From positions 3,075,731-3,139,730 of the forward strand of contig VUYV01000061.1 of the NCBI GenBank assembly GCA_008711295.1: 64,000 nucleotides of DNA. Direction: 5' to 3'. Source of the DNA: Anarhynchus alexandrinus (Eukaryota; Chordata; Aves; Charadriiformes; Charadriidae). Numbering within the stretch: the first letter of the stretch is position 1; every line of letters starts with the position of its first letter. Both the position numbers and the translations under genes were made by a program. Under the pieces are notes generated by a model. It was not told the origin of the DNA. It was given only the letters and a program-made list of their open reading frames with translations, and did no database searches. Positions 36,831 through 49,700 of this stretch are shown in pieces.

Positions 36831-39800
36831 ACCTGCATGTCTTTCCTTTATCTAAAAGTGCAGCAACAAGTTATCATGTGAAATGCTTTTTGTTTGACAG
36901 TAGAAATGACAACTAGAATATTTTTCTCTTAAGAAAATCCTGTAAGAGCTCAAAAGACCAAAATGAGGTTGCCTTTCCATGGATGGGATCTGCACAGCAT
37001 GCCGTGCCTTGGTTGGAGGTCTGTTCAGTGCTGCCCAGCTCAGGGTTTCTAACATCTGAAGGGACATAGGATTATTGATACTATCCTCTGTTTCTTTACA
37101 GTTTTAACTCCAATAAATGGCATTTTAAGGTATACTTTGCTACAGGGCCTGAGTGCCTTTCCTATTGGGATCATAATGAACCAGCATCTCCTGGTACAAA
37201 ACATGTATGTAACCTAGGTAATCAAATAAATCAGCTTTCTAAAATGCCAGAGGGATTAGACATAGCTCACAGTGAGAGATGAGGCGTTGCTCTGCACACA
37301 TTGCCTTTTAGCTTTGAATCTGGAAGTTCAAATACTGATATGCTGTGTTGGTGTTTGATACTTTATTCTGACATTTCTGGCTTACTAGTAAATAACTTCT
37401 CATACAAACTTTTCTTCTTCTGAAGAATGGCCCTGTATGCTAAACCTCAACACATTTTTCAAATAACCTTCATTTCCAGTTCCTAAGATAAGCTGCTTTT
37501 GAGATAGACCAGGTTAGAAAAGTTTTAGAGGAAATACTGAACAAGATGAGCAGCACCTTTTCTTGAGGCCTCTGTGTCAAAAATAGCTTTTCCAAATCAC
37601 TTTAAATGTGGGTAAAATCATTTTTGCTGTCACAGTTCAAGGAGGCAATATCTGAGGCAGAAATAACCTTTTTAATGAGGGTTTTAAGAAGAAGGTACAG
37701 TTGAGCTTATAATACAATACACACTTCAGCATTAGTGTTGGAAACTACTCCTATATCGTCTTAATACAATTTTTACAAACTGTGTTATACAGTAATTTCT
37801 GATTTCCAGTGAAATAGCAGGTTGGACTTTTCAATCTTGCAATACCTTCAGTTTATTGGAGTGCTGAAAGCTAGCATCTGAAAAATAGAAAGAAAAATTA
37901 TAGCCTGACTGTTGCATCCATGTTTAACAGCCAGTCCTCAAAGGCGGGTGACCAGACAAGTCAAACACAATCAGAAAGACTTCAGACCAAGTGTGAAAAT
38001 ACAATTCCCTTTGATGATGATAAGACAACACTTGCGTATGTAGGTGTACGGTACAGATTAGCAGAGTGATCTGCTCTTGGTACCTGATTCTGAAGTATGG
38101 AGCCAGCACAAGCAGTGGGTTTTGTTGCAGACTTGTACAGACGATGAGTTATGGGCAGTTTTTATCGACCGATACACAGTTCTAGATGTGATTAAGTTAT
38201 GCGATCTCTGGGCAGTTGTTGACAAAGGATTTAAGAAAAAGTTCCTGATTTCCTTCCCCATTCTTCAAACCGTAAACTCCCCTTCAGCTGGAGATTCCTG
38301 TTTTCTGCCATCACTGTTCAGGATACACACCTTTCTGAGAGCCTGCTAATGACTTCATCAGCACAATTAAGCCATGGGCATTGCTTCTGTTGTGCTCTAA
38401 AACCAGTACTTTCCCAGGTTGCTTTCAGATTGATCAATAAATGGCCATCTGTGTTGATAGTCCTAGCTCCTCTGGTTTCAACCTGTGCTCATGCTTTGTG
38501 CTTCCAAGTCTTCTGCTATCATTCTGCAATCATTCACTCTACACACTATCTTATTTTAGGGTCACTGGTAGTTCATTGACACAGAAATTCTTTCTTAGAT
38601 GTGCATGCATACATTACTACCTTGACCACATGCCTTTGATATCTGCCTAATAATGGCAATGTTACTTACAAAGAAAGAGCCTTATAAAGGTTCTTCCTTT
38701 GGTTACAATGTGTTTTTTGACACTGGAATATATTCTTTTTATTTTACTTTTAGTATTTTTTAGTGCAATTATTTTGTTTTAATGACCAGGGAGATGTCTT
38801 AATGAAAGTGTAACCTGGATATCTGGAGGACTATTTGTAATTTTGTAACAGATACAGGTTGGTAATCTTAAGAGAAATACTGTAGCTAACTTGCCTTATT
38901 ATATTTTAATATGATTTTCACTGTTTACACCAGTTCATATTCAGAGCTACTAGGTCATGTTTTGTATAAAATGTGTCTTTCCCTTATCTGTCTTGTATAT
39001 TAGATACATACCTATCCTACTGAAATTCTCTCACTTGTATTTATAACATGCCTTTCTTGTCCACATATAATTCTTTTTTGCTACAAAGTTCTTCTTAAGA
39101 TTCCATTTTCATAACCACTTCAGGTGCTGTTCTTCCCTTTTAATTACTTATCCATTCTTATGCCAGCATAAAATAGAATGATATTTTATAACTGAAGTTA
39201 GATTTTTTCATGTGTTGCAAATAAAAAATAATCTTCAGAGAAAGTAATTTTACTTACAAAGTAAGTAAAAATGGATTTATATCCATTACTTCCTTTCTTC
39301 TCTTATCGAATGGTTGCCAGAAATCAAAGCTTTTTAGTATTTAAACTGCTTAACAAGCTGATATGAATAGTTTTCCATATCCATGTGAGGGTATACTAAG
39401 AAAAGCACAGACACTGTCCTTAATCCAAAATAATTTACAGAGGAGGTGGAAGAGATTTTGTTCTATGCTGACATACAGATGTTCCCAGTATTTTTACTAT
39501 GATGTAAAATTATGTCACTTCAATGTGGAGACCATCTTACAACCTATTATCATAAGCTTTTTTTTAAAGTCTTGAGAAAATATGCCTTACATATCTTCTC
39601 ATCTTCTACCAGGTAATTGTGGAACTGAAAACACTTGATCCCAGGTAGGCTTTCTGTGTGGAATCCAACTGATATTCTCCCAAACTACCCAAGACAAGGA
39701 GTAAGTAAGTAAAAAGTGAAAGTTTGAAACTCTGTCGAATATAATGAGATGGGACGCTTCACTATGGTTACATTTCACTTTTCTCCCCTTCTCTCAAAAA

Positions 39801-42800
39801 CAGCTGTAGGACTTCCTCCTATCATGACTTCAGGAATTTTTCTTAAGCTCTAAATTGACTCTGTTTATTTTTCCTTCTTTTAATAATTCCCTGAAAAAAA
39901 ATGTCAATACCTGCTATTCAGATCCTGAGTGCTGAGATGGAGTTTTGGTTTTCTTCACAATTTTGTTCTCCATCAAAAGGCTTGCTGCGGAAGGTATGCT
40001 GTCCTTTTGCAAGTTTACTCTTAATTGTTTTTCTACAATCACGAAATGTCTAGCTGTTTATGCTCTGAGTTACTGAGATTATCTCACCTTTGCCATGTCT
40101 CTGATCATCTCCACTAGGTATTAATTTTCTCCCTAAGCATTGAAGGACAATCTTCTACCTTTTCAAATCTATTTCTAATTACTGTTATTTCTGATTAGGT
40201 TTTGAATGCCTCAGAAATTCTATATTCTGTCTTTGGTTCATCTATTTCACTCTGTTCTATAATATAACAGGACTTACAGAAACACATATGTATACTGTTT
40301 CTCTTACAGGATATTAATCCTAACCATAATTAAGTCTCCCTAGATTCTGACACTATGATAATTTTGGACATTACTCATGTGTCTTGAACTAATGAGAGGA
40401 TGGCTAAGCTGATTGGTGAACTTGGATGTAGGTATCCAATTATGCCTGTTTATGTTGTTATGAAAATACATAGTGCTCATCACAGAGTCTTCATAGATGA
40501 TGAAATTATATTAATCTAATTTTACTGTTGCTAGTTACACTATGAAAGCATTCACTGCCTATTGTTCATTTCCATACATCTTCCTTTCCTCTGTCATCGC
40601 TAAAGTCCACACAGGCAACTTCTATGGCATGTTTTTGAGAATTTAAATTCAGAAGAGCCCATTTTCAAGTTCTGCACAAAATACGTCCTTTATATTGTCT
40701 TATTTTTGCTCATTGAGGCCTTATGTACTGATGGGATCAGTACTTGGCTTTTTCCTTGTATCATTTTCTAATAATTCACTAATGCCTTCCAAGACAAAGC
40801 CTGCCAATTGCATAATTTTCCCAATTTCTGTTGTGCTGTTTAATGTCCACCGTAGAATTACACAGATACTTGAAATTGGAGAGACCTTTCTGTATAACTT
40901 CTTGCAAAGCTGTGGTGTGCGCGTAGTTCTGTTTTGAGTGACCCACCACGCTACTGAGAATCCCTGCTTTAGGTAAGCTTCAAACCACAAAGGCTGTACA
41001 TTTATAGTGCATAGCCATATGTCCCATTTATAGTTTCCCAACAAGCATGATTTGAGAATCTTTGCCAGTTATGCTTTCTTATGGGTGGTGTTATGCCTGG
41101 TTCCCATTGCTCCTTAGTTCAATCCCTGCCCTTTAACTTCCCTAGAAATATTCTGAAATCCGCTAGAAAATCAAGATTTTCAGGCTTTTCTCTTGCCAAT
41201 TTTGCACAGTCTTTATTGGTTTTGTCAATGTAAACAAGAGGAGAATCAGTACTGATATTCCAGTTACTGTCATCTTGATCCAGATCACTTAGTCTTCCAC
41301 TTTATTCAGACTAAACAACTGACCTGAAAATATGATCTCTCTTTCTCTTTTTAAAGGAATTCAGAGGAAAACAGCAAGGGCAGAAATAGATGGGTAATTA
41401 TTTCAAATGGATCTGCAACCTACTAGATGCAGTAGATTAACTCTAGCAGCAATCTAAGTGAATGGTAATTCAAATGTTGTGAAAAACAAAGCCACACTGA
41501 ACAAACAAGTATAATGAGTAATGCTCAGTCCATCAGTCTAAAAAAAATTAGGGTTCTTTGTAGTCATGTAGAATCCATTCATTAAAATGAATCAGTCTGA
41601 GTTATGGAGTTTAGGACTAAGGAAAATATAAAGAACAATCAGTGTAATTTATAAATGGTAAACAGCTAAATTTGTATCACTGGCAATAAAACCCCACAAG
41701 CTTCATTTTCCTGTTCTCAGATATAGCAACTTCTTCAGCGATTCTTCACTCACAATCCTTCAACAATAACCGACAAACCAGCTCATCGATATCTAGTTAA
41801 CAGCTTTAATTTGGTTTACTGATTTGTTATACCTCTGTAGGCTTCTCTGTCCCTTACACCAACTCACATTTGTCTCACATTTCTGCAGCTATAATGATTA
41901 GTACTGAGGCTTTTATATAACCTTTGCTACTCTAAAGGGTACCTTTCATCTTTCATTTCTTAAGGTACTGTTTAGTTTGGGTTACATTGAGCTGGAGAAA
42001 TTAAACCATAAACATCCAATGTATGGTTAAAATATTGCAGAAGGGTCAATGGATCAGCCTATTTACTCTGTAGAGGCGATGGAAATATCATGCTAGAGAA
42101 GCATATGTTTTCAGTCTAGGTTCAGGGACAGATAACACTGTTGTCTTAGAAACTTGAGGTCCAGTGTGCTTCAGCTCTGTTTTTTGACAGAAGTGGAAAA
42201 ACAACACAGATTTATGTTCTGGGAAAGATCATAGAAGTTCACAGGAACCACACACTTAATGTTTCAAAAGCATTTCTCTTTAATGAATTATGTTCATTAC
42301 TGTTCATATCCCCTGTGCTTTCCTTTGCAGTTTATTCTCACTGAATCCATGCTTGTTCATTGAATGATATTTGTTGGAGATGTCGCAATATGTAGCAACC
42401 CTTTAGGAAAGCAGCATTTGACATCTAAAGAATCTGTGCTTACCACCTGTTTTTATTAGAAGAAAGTAAAGAATCAGCTTGCATTCCTGCTTGCAAATAT
42501 TTACTGGGATAAAAAGAAATAACTTTTTGATACATTTTTACAAGAGATAAAGAATCTTGCTTTTGTTATATATGACAAAAGTGCTTGGGATGGCAGAGGA
42601 AGTAAGGAGAAAGAAGCTTTTATTAAAAGATCCATGGCTCTAAATCCCTAAGCCCTTTTGCAGCCGATGCACGGATGTGTACACTGTCTGCATCACAGTG
42701 CTATTCATCACAGCACAGACTGAGAATGACTTCCAGATACCTCAGCCAGGGATTTTCAGAGAATAGTAGGAGTGGGAGTCCAGTATTTCTCAACAGACAA

Positions 42801-45800
42801 CTGCTAATGAGAAAAACTGAAGTTGACAGATGGTCATGATGTGATCCCAGGGTGACGTATCACATCTCTGATCTGTAACATTTAAATGCTGACAATACCA
42901 TATATTTAAGCATAGCTGCTTTGTTCTGCTGGAAGCAATGAAGCTTATTGCTGTGAAAGTACTGATCAGGCCCAGTCAAATTTCGTCTGGGAGATGTGTT
43001 AAGGTCACAGTGTCTCCACCCCTTCTTCCTGGTGCTCAGGGGGTTTGAAGGAGCTATCAAAGCCAGGAAATAACTCCTCTCCTTTCTCTTCTGACTCTTC
43101 AGGTTGGAGAACACTTTCGTTAATGTAGCTTCTAAATTTACCCAGTAGTCACTTCCAGTTCTAGGCTGGTGAACCTAAATGTGGTATTTTGTCAATAAAT
43201 CTTAAAAACAAACAGAAATACCAGCAATAAGCCAATGGGAGTTACCTGCCCAATTACAGCGTGGGTCCAAGTCAGTTTTGTAAACTATGATCACCTTCAC
43301 AGACAACAACCTTTTCATATACATTATCATGGGTTCAAAATCAGCAGCAGTAACATCTTGTGCATCGTGTCAAACAAGTTGAATTGCCATCACTGGAGGA
43401 ATACAGTCAGTTGAATCCCTTGTAGTGCAAGGATAAGTGATGATCACACAATTAGGCGGGAAGTAATAGCTTTTGGATGTGCACGTTAACATTACGGCTT
43501 CTACTTGGTGCAGCATGCTGCTCACGGAGTCCTGGGTGTGGGTGTGGAAGGCAGGAGACGAGGAGGACCTGGGTTCATATTTCTGTTACAATACCAGTGA
43601 TGGTTTGCTCAAAAGGCAGGATCCACAAATAGCATTAAATGATGCGATCGTACTGGTGAGAGACATGCAAACACCGTTCAATACGGCTGAGAATCTGACA
43701 TGGTTTGTCTATAATTTCGGTTATCCATCTAAGCTGTTTTACACAGCTACACTTAAGAAATAGTGGCCTTGGGCTGTAGTACTGTAGAAATCTGTATTTT
43801 CTGTGGAACTGCGTCTGTGTAGGTATCTATCCTTTTATATATCCATTCCCCACACAAGATGTTCGATGACCCACTGCTGTTGGCCATTAGGCAAGCTAAC
43901 CACAGCGGAAAGGGTGGTATTCCAGACCCATTGCTCCGTTAAAGTAGTTGTGTTGTGCTGGTCTACAGAGTAATTACCTCTGATTTAGAAGACCATCAGC
44001 ATCATGTCTATACTGATGCTGATGGGCATTTTAAACAGCTTTTAGCACAGTTTGGTAAACTGGGTAACTTGAATCTCAAGAATAAACTTGCAACTCGCAC
44101 CCCTCCCCCACCCTGAAAACACTTTAAAATTCAGTTCTCTCAAAGCTCTGGGGGGCGTGTGTGTTTGTTTTGGCTTTCTGTTATTTGGTTTCTAGCAGAA
44201 CGTTGTAAAGTTTATGTAATTTTGAGCCTAGCACTTAATGTGTCCCCTGCAGGCAGACTTCGTATGAATTAGAAAGAAATTCAATTACTGAACTACTGAT
44301 AACTTATCTCAACAGAATGCAAATGGATTAAGATGGCTAAATGTTCACTTGCTTATAAATGTACCATTTAGCTAGAAAACATGCTCTTTAAGAAAAACAA
44401 CAACACAAAAAGCTATTCTGATGGTTTATACTTTTAGGTTTTTATGCATTTTATATTACGCTATTTACAAAGCAAACTATGGTGATCTTTGTCAAAATAA
44501 ATTAGAATCAAAACCGCAAAAATGGTTTTACAAACATGCTAAACAACTTACTATGTTTCACAAACAGATACAGTGGAAATGTTTGCTCTTTGAAAAATAT
44601 GAATGACCCTTTTGATAAAAACTGGTACGCAGTTTTGATTAATAGATTTGTTTTTCTAGGACATTGTTTGCCATACTGCTGAAATTAAGACTTCATTTTA
44701 TGTAAAATATGGTTATCTCTATGTATGATCATTAGTTATTATACATGGAAGAATGAGTTAATTTCTTTTTTCCTGTAAAAAAAAATCTTTCATGCAGTTT
44801 TTGAGCTGATCTTAGTTTTATATATATACAAATTATTTTCCTGTGAATTATGTGTGTTCCTCATCTTCACAACCAGTGGAGGCACTATGTTTATTAACTT
44901 ACACAGTTAATGAATTAGCCCATGTTTCTCTATGGGCTTAGAGAATTTATTTATTCACAGTGCATGTAATGTATATAGCTGTAGGCTCTTCACTGGTGCT
45001 TTTCCTTGGAAGAAAAAAAAAAAAAAAAAAAGGATTCTGTTATGTGTTTTGTAGTTATCATATAGGAAACTGGCCATCATGTAGTTTTGGGAGACTGGGT
45101 AGACTGGAATTGAAACATAAAGACAAAGTTTACTGCTACTTTTGATCTCAAAACTTTATACGCATTGGTCTGAAGGGCTATTTATTTTTAACAAGAAAAT
45201 TAAAAAAAAAACTTTAAAAATTCTTTGTTTGTGCCTTGAAGAATCACGCTATGAAGTCAGCCTACCAGCACTGCCAATTAAATTAAATTAGTGCTTTATT
45301 AGAGTAAGAAGTGCTAGGTAAAGATGTAGCTTTGTAGGCAAGCTCAAGTCAAGGAGCTACTCTCTCTTCTTTTTACTGAATAGTTATAAATATACTTATT
45401 GAAATCATTGGGAAGAATCTGGGTACTTGATTCATTTTAGTGGACCTTTAGAAGCAAATTTGTTAAGAAAAATCCCTGTATAACTTTTATAAAACTGATA
45501 TTTCTTCAGATCATAAACCAATTCTTTTATTTCACAACAGTGAAGGTATTAAATGTGACTTGCAGTTGTGGGGTTAGAAGGATGAGTTTCATAAAAGCGG
45601 TTTTATGAAATAATGTTGAAAGAGAAATAATGAATGATATATATCTGGTGTCAGTAGCATAGCATATTGTTATTATTGAATTCTTCAGGATGTGAACAAT
45701 GTGTTTGAAAACCAATATCCTGGGATTGGGGTTTAGTCCTACAATGTACAGGGCTTTATAACCCTGTCAAAAAAGGCATTTGTATATATATTTAATCGTA

Positions 45801-45830
45801 AGTATGGAAATATTTCAGCTAGGGTTGTAG
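36831..45830. other. Long unique AT-rich non-coding stretch
   Basis: About 9 kb with no exon, RNA gene or transposon that I can recognise. The longer open frames (40721-41044 minus, 43473-43763 plus, 38077-38349 plus) have no known domain and no supporting splice or promoter context. A 19-base A-run lies at 45013-45031. Confidence 0.5.
45013..45031. repeat. Poly-A run, 19 bases
   Basis: This is the longest uninterrupted homopolymer noticed in the window. No processed pseudogene or SINE body is recognisable upstream, so it is treated as simple sequence. Confidence 0.75.
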
Positions 45831-46140
45831 CGGGACCAATCCCGCAGTCTGCCTACGTCTTATAAAAGCAGCAACTGTCCAAAACACAACCAAACAGCTT
45901 TTCAGAGGAGTATCGGTGTGAAGCAGGGGCTCTGTGAACAGCGCTGGGTGGGCTCTGCCTGGGAAGGTGGCTTGCAGCTAACGCAGACTGCGCACCCCGC
46001 ACCTCCTGGCCGGCTCCCCGCGACCGCGCAGACACAGCCAAGAGCCTGGTTTGTTCCAGTTATAGCGGTCAGTTCGGCAAAAGCTAGCTGCCTGATAGAT
46101 GCAGTAAACTCTGAATCAGGAGAGTCAGGAACGAGACTTT
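45831..46140 (+). promoter_or_regulatory. Promoter-like region with CCAAT and TATA boxes
   Basis: A CCAAT box (GGACCAATCC, centred on 45836-45840) is followed 20 bases later by a canonical TATAAAAG at 45861-45868, which would place a start site near 45890-45895 on the plus strand. The 250 bases that follow are richer in G+C and CpG than either flank (for example CCCCGCGACCGCGCAG near 46015-46030). This is the arrangement of a classic RNA polymerase II TATA promoter with a GC-rich leader. No coding exon is recognisable downstream and no strong splice donor stands out, so the transcript, if any, is unknown. A GC-rich solo LTR or other repeat promoter is an alternative; I saw no LTR termini. Confidence 0.4.
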
Positions 46141-47800
46141 AAAGTGACAGTTTACATGGTCACATTATCTTTATTCCTTCGTGTTTTCTTCCTTAAACCA
46201 AAGGTCTCGACCTACTAAGGCTCTGTAACAAGCATAGTCCCGCACTTTAATAGAGGTGAGTTGAAGTTGAAACCATCTGGAGTTTCCAGCACCAACCTAT
46301 TGGTGGATTATGACTGTAGTATCATACACATTATAAGACCAAATTCTCAGAGCAGAAAACATTTCTGCACGCAAGTAAATTCAGATATATGCTATGATAA
46401 TGACAACACATTTATGATTCTTTTTATTCTTCCTTCAGAAGCATTTTATGAGTCATGTAATATGTTAGTTCATCTGGAATAATAGCTAACCTACTCTCCT
46501 CACATACTCCTCTGCCAGCTTCATGGGTCCATGAGAGAAGATACAACTTAGTACACATATCAAAGCTGCGTAATCAGTTTAAATACTGAGGTGTGCTGGG
46601 ATTCTTCTTGCTTGCGAAGGTCCAAAATAGTAGAGACCTTTCTGTACAGAAAAAAAAAATAATAAAAGAAGAGAGCAAAGAGACAGATTTCTTAAATGTT
46701 TATGGCTTTACCATTTTACTAGATTTCTGTTTGCTTCTTTTTTGCTACTTTCTCATCTTCCCTTTCTTTGTAGACTAGCGTGGTCTAGCCGGAGAGGATT
46801 GATATACCTTGTGTTTTACTTTTTCATTTCAAGTGAGTGAAAGCTAAAAGCAGATCTGTCCTGAGGATTTTTTGAAACCATCCCAAAGAGAAGTCTGTTT
46901 TCTAGGGTTTACTGTACTGTATTTTGCCACATAAACAAAAAAGGTACCTGTAGGCTACACACCACCAAGAGTGGAACATTTTTTAAACTGAGGTGGTACG
47001 TTCACATCTTCAGTCATCTGTGTCTGTGCTGGAAGCAATGTTATCAAAGCTTACTTCAGATGTTCTCCATAGTATTACTAGTGAAGAAGCCAATTAACAT
47101 AACAATTTTAGTACCTAAAGCACCTACAAACTGTGATTCTGATGGTTTAATACTGAAGTTGTTGACCAGAGTACAAGATCTTGCCGTAAAAAAGTACTGA
47201 TAAAGAAACAGAGAATTATTTTTCTAGGCAATGACTACACTACTGTCTTCTCTGAAATTCTCATCATTTAAAAAGTTCTCACAGAAGACACTCCAAAGTC
47301 TTAACAAACCAGTCTTAAGTCCTTTGCTCACCCCAACTATGGCTTAGTTTTATGTGACAACAAAGGAAAGGAAGTTAAAAAGGAATGGTATTTATGCTGA
47401 AAAAAGGTCCACCTATAGTTCCACTCAAAATCCAATCAGTGCCAAATTACATCTGTTTTCCTCAAAGGTACCTTCAGTAGGCAATGCAACAACTTCCACT
47501 GCCAAGAATGATAAAATTGTTCTATAGCCAACAAAAGACATTCATTGATGCCGTGCCAAAACAAAATGTGCTTCTAATTATCGAAGTTTTCAACTGCTAC
47601 AGTGCAGGAATTGTTTTGAATAGATGTACCTGAAAGCACACGCTTCCCACAAGATGTCTTTTACTGTGTTAAGACCATCCCAGATACATTTGTTGATCAC
47701 AAAGATCTGTTTCTATTAAGGAATATCACTTGATCCTACAACAGCAAACAAATTTCAATCTTTTCTTAAAAAAACATACCATCTACTAAAACTTGCTGCT
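46141..47800. other. Unique AT-rich non-coding sequence
   Basis: No exon, RNA gene or transposon was recognised. Confidence 0.5.
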
Positions 47801-47937
47801 AAAAAAAACCCAAAATCTGTGATAAAACAAACCCACAAACAACTGTTCCAAGCTNCCCTAAAAAAACCCCCAAATCTGTGATGCCTGTGGAAGTTGTAGG
47901 TTTCTTGAAACAAACCCACAAACAACTGTTCCAAGCT
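47801..47937. repeat. Imperfect local duplication flanking an N
   Basis: An A-rich block plus AATCTGTGAT and a 30-base segment (47825-47854) recurs downstream. AATCTGTGAT is at 47814-47823 and again at 47873-47882, and the 30-base segment is repeated identically at 47908-47937. The second copy carries 24 extra bases between the two parts. The only ambiguous base in the window, N at 47855, falls exactly at the end of the first copy. This suggests an assembly join or gap closure rather than a true tandem repeat. Confidence 0.85.
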
Positions 47938-49284
47938 ATTTCTTAGAGTAAAATGTAAGATTATTATTTTGTTAAAATTTTCAGAGATTTGAGTATTGCA
48001 GGGAAACCTCTTTAAAACCATGAGTTGCAATGTTCACCCATCCTGCAGCATAATCTAAAACTACGGTGAAGGCGAACATTTAAAACCAGACAATATATAT
48101 ATCAATGTAAATAAGAATGTAAACAGCACTTTACAATATATAATTGCACAATTTCTTTAATGTACGTTTTAAATGTAGGTCTTTTTTCTCGCATCCTAAA
48201 AGGGTAATGGTCTTGCAAGACAGTAATGGATAGATGGGTAAGACTGCTTGAAGGATCCTCTAGAAAGGTGGAAGATTCCTTTTTATTAGAAGTTGATCTC
48301 CAACAGTTTGAAGGGATCATTAGAATACTTATACTGCCTCATAGGTCTTTAGAACAAACATTTACTGCACTACTGTGCTTTTTTTTTTTTCTCTAAAAAG
48401 CCAAGTGGTATAAGTGTCTGAAGCATGCAATATTGTGCTTTAGTACTGGGTGTCTGATGTATCCTTATAAGCTGGGATGAAAGTTTCTTAATTTTCTCTT
48501 TATCCAAAAATATCTCTTAGAAACCGCTCAGGCTTCACAAGGAATGGAGAACAAGGAACAAGGACAATAAAACATATCCATTATTTAGGGAATTGTTGTG
48601 CAGGATATGTAGGGAATAAATCTTAAGGGAGATCAGAAAGCAGCTCAGGAATGCAGGGTAATTATCAAAAGAACTAATATAAAAAAAATCAACACTATCA
48701 AACAGTTTACAAAGATAAACTGTTTTAGTGTAGATAAAGAAGGAAGTGCTTATCTAGTAATTCTCAGTATAGGCCCTTTCCCTGGACGGTATTAAAGCAC
48801 AATGATCTGGGGTAGTAGCAGAAGGCAGCGTGGTCTAAGGACAGATTTGAAACTTTTGCTCATCTTCTTAAGGAACTCATCTTTCCGTTAAGCTGAAATC
48901 AATATCTAAACATGCCCTATGATATCTTCAGCTGGATCAATAATGTATATATAAGCAACAAAACCATTAAATAAAAAATAATATATAACTAAGGGGTGAA
49001 GATAAAGAGGTAGTCTATGGAAATGGGGAATGTATAGATTACAGCTATTAAGAAATGTGAAAGCCAAGAAAGAATTCTATACAAGTATAAGGGGAATGCC
49101 CCATTAGTTAATAAAGAATGAGAATGAAAAGTGAAATGCAGAAGAAAGGCTGTAGTATTTAAAGATTTTTTTTGCATCTGTCTGCATACATTAAAAAAAG
49201 GCTAATAACCTGCATGGTTATTTCAATAAGGAGGAAACATAGGCTCCAACAGGGAAAGAACATTTAGATAATATGACTTCAAGT
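47938..49284. other. Unique AT-rich non-coding sequence
   Basis: No exon or RNA gene was recognised. Some of the sequence just before 49285 may be unrecognisable older CR1. Confidence 0.45.
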
Positions 49285-49700
49285 TAGCAAGGCCTGATGA
49301 AATTCACTCTGGAGTACTTAAGGAACTTGACAAAACGTCTAGTGGTTATTTTGGGGAGCCAGTGGAGAATACATAAGATCCTAGAAGACTAAAGCAGCTC
49401 TAGTGTAGAGCTCTGACTTTGGGGATCAGATGGAGGGAATGATAGAGGTCTCTGGAAATTATGAACCAATCTTTGTTGTTTTGTTGACTTAAGAGATACT
49501 TGAACAAATTATTAAGCAACCTACAAATATCTGGAAAATAAGTAAAAGCCAGAATTGATTTATTCATGAAAAATCCATCTGATTTTCTTCTTTGACATAA
49601 TAATTGGTCTAGTAAAAGAGAGAAAAATAATAGATGTTATAGATCTTGACATCTTCATAAGCAAAGTATATTAATACAGTCTGCAGTAAAATTACCATTT
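49285..49700 (+). pseudogene. Decayed CR1-type reverse transcriptase fossil
   Basis: The frame here is destroyed by stops and shifts, but translated pieces match the order of a CR1-clade LINE reverse transcriptase. A block reading ARPDEIHSGVLKEL (49288-49329) matches the pre-RT 'PDGIHPRVLKEL'-type motif. GNY.P (about 49456) followed by EILEQIIKQ (about 49493-49519) matches the RT motif around 'NYRP...LEQII'. SQN.FIHEKSI (about 49548-49580, shifted frame) matches the 'QHGF..GKS' motif. DVIDLDIFI (about 49633-49659) matches the catalytic 'VYLDF.KAF' region. Four motifs in the correct order over about 400 bases make chance unlikely. It is much older than the copy at 53165 and non-functional. Edges are approximate; sequence from 49715 on is not clearly CR1. 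Confidence 0.72.

Noticed and set aside
40721..41044. 107-codon minus-strand open frame
   Set aside because: No recognised domain; surrounded by AT-rich unique sequence.
43473..43763. 96-codon open frame beginning at TTG
   Set aside because: Looks protein-like but has no ATG start, no recognised family and no splice context.
45013..45031. Poly-A run as a possible retroposed gene or SINE tail
   Set aside because: No recognisable body upstream and no flanking duplication.
45918..46142. 74-codon open frame just downstream of the TATA-like promoter
   Set aside because: It begins at GTG rather than ATG and its sequence matches nothing known; the GC-rich composition explains its openness.
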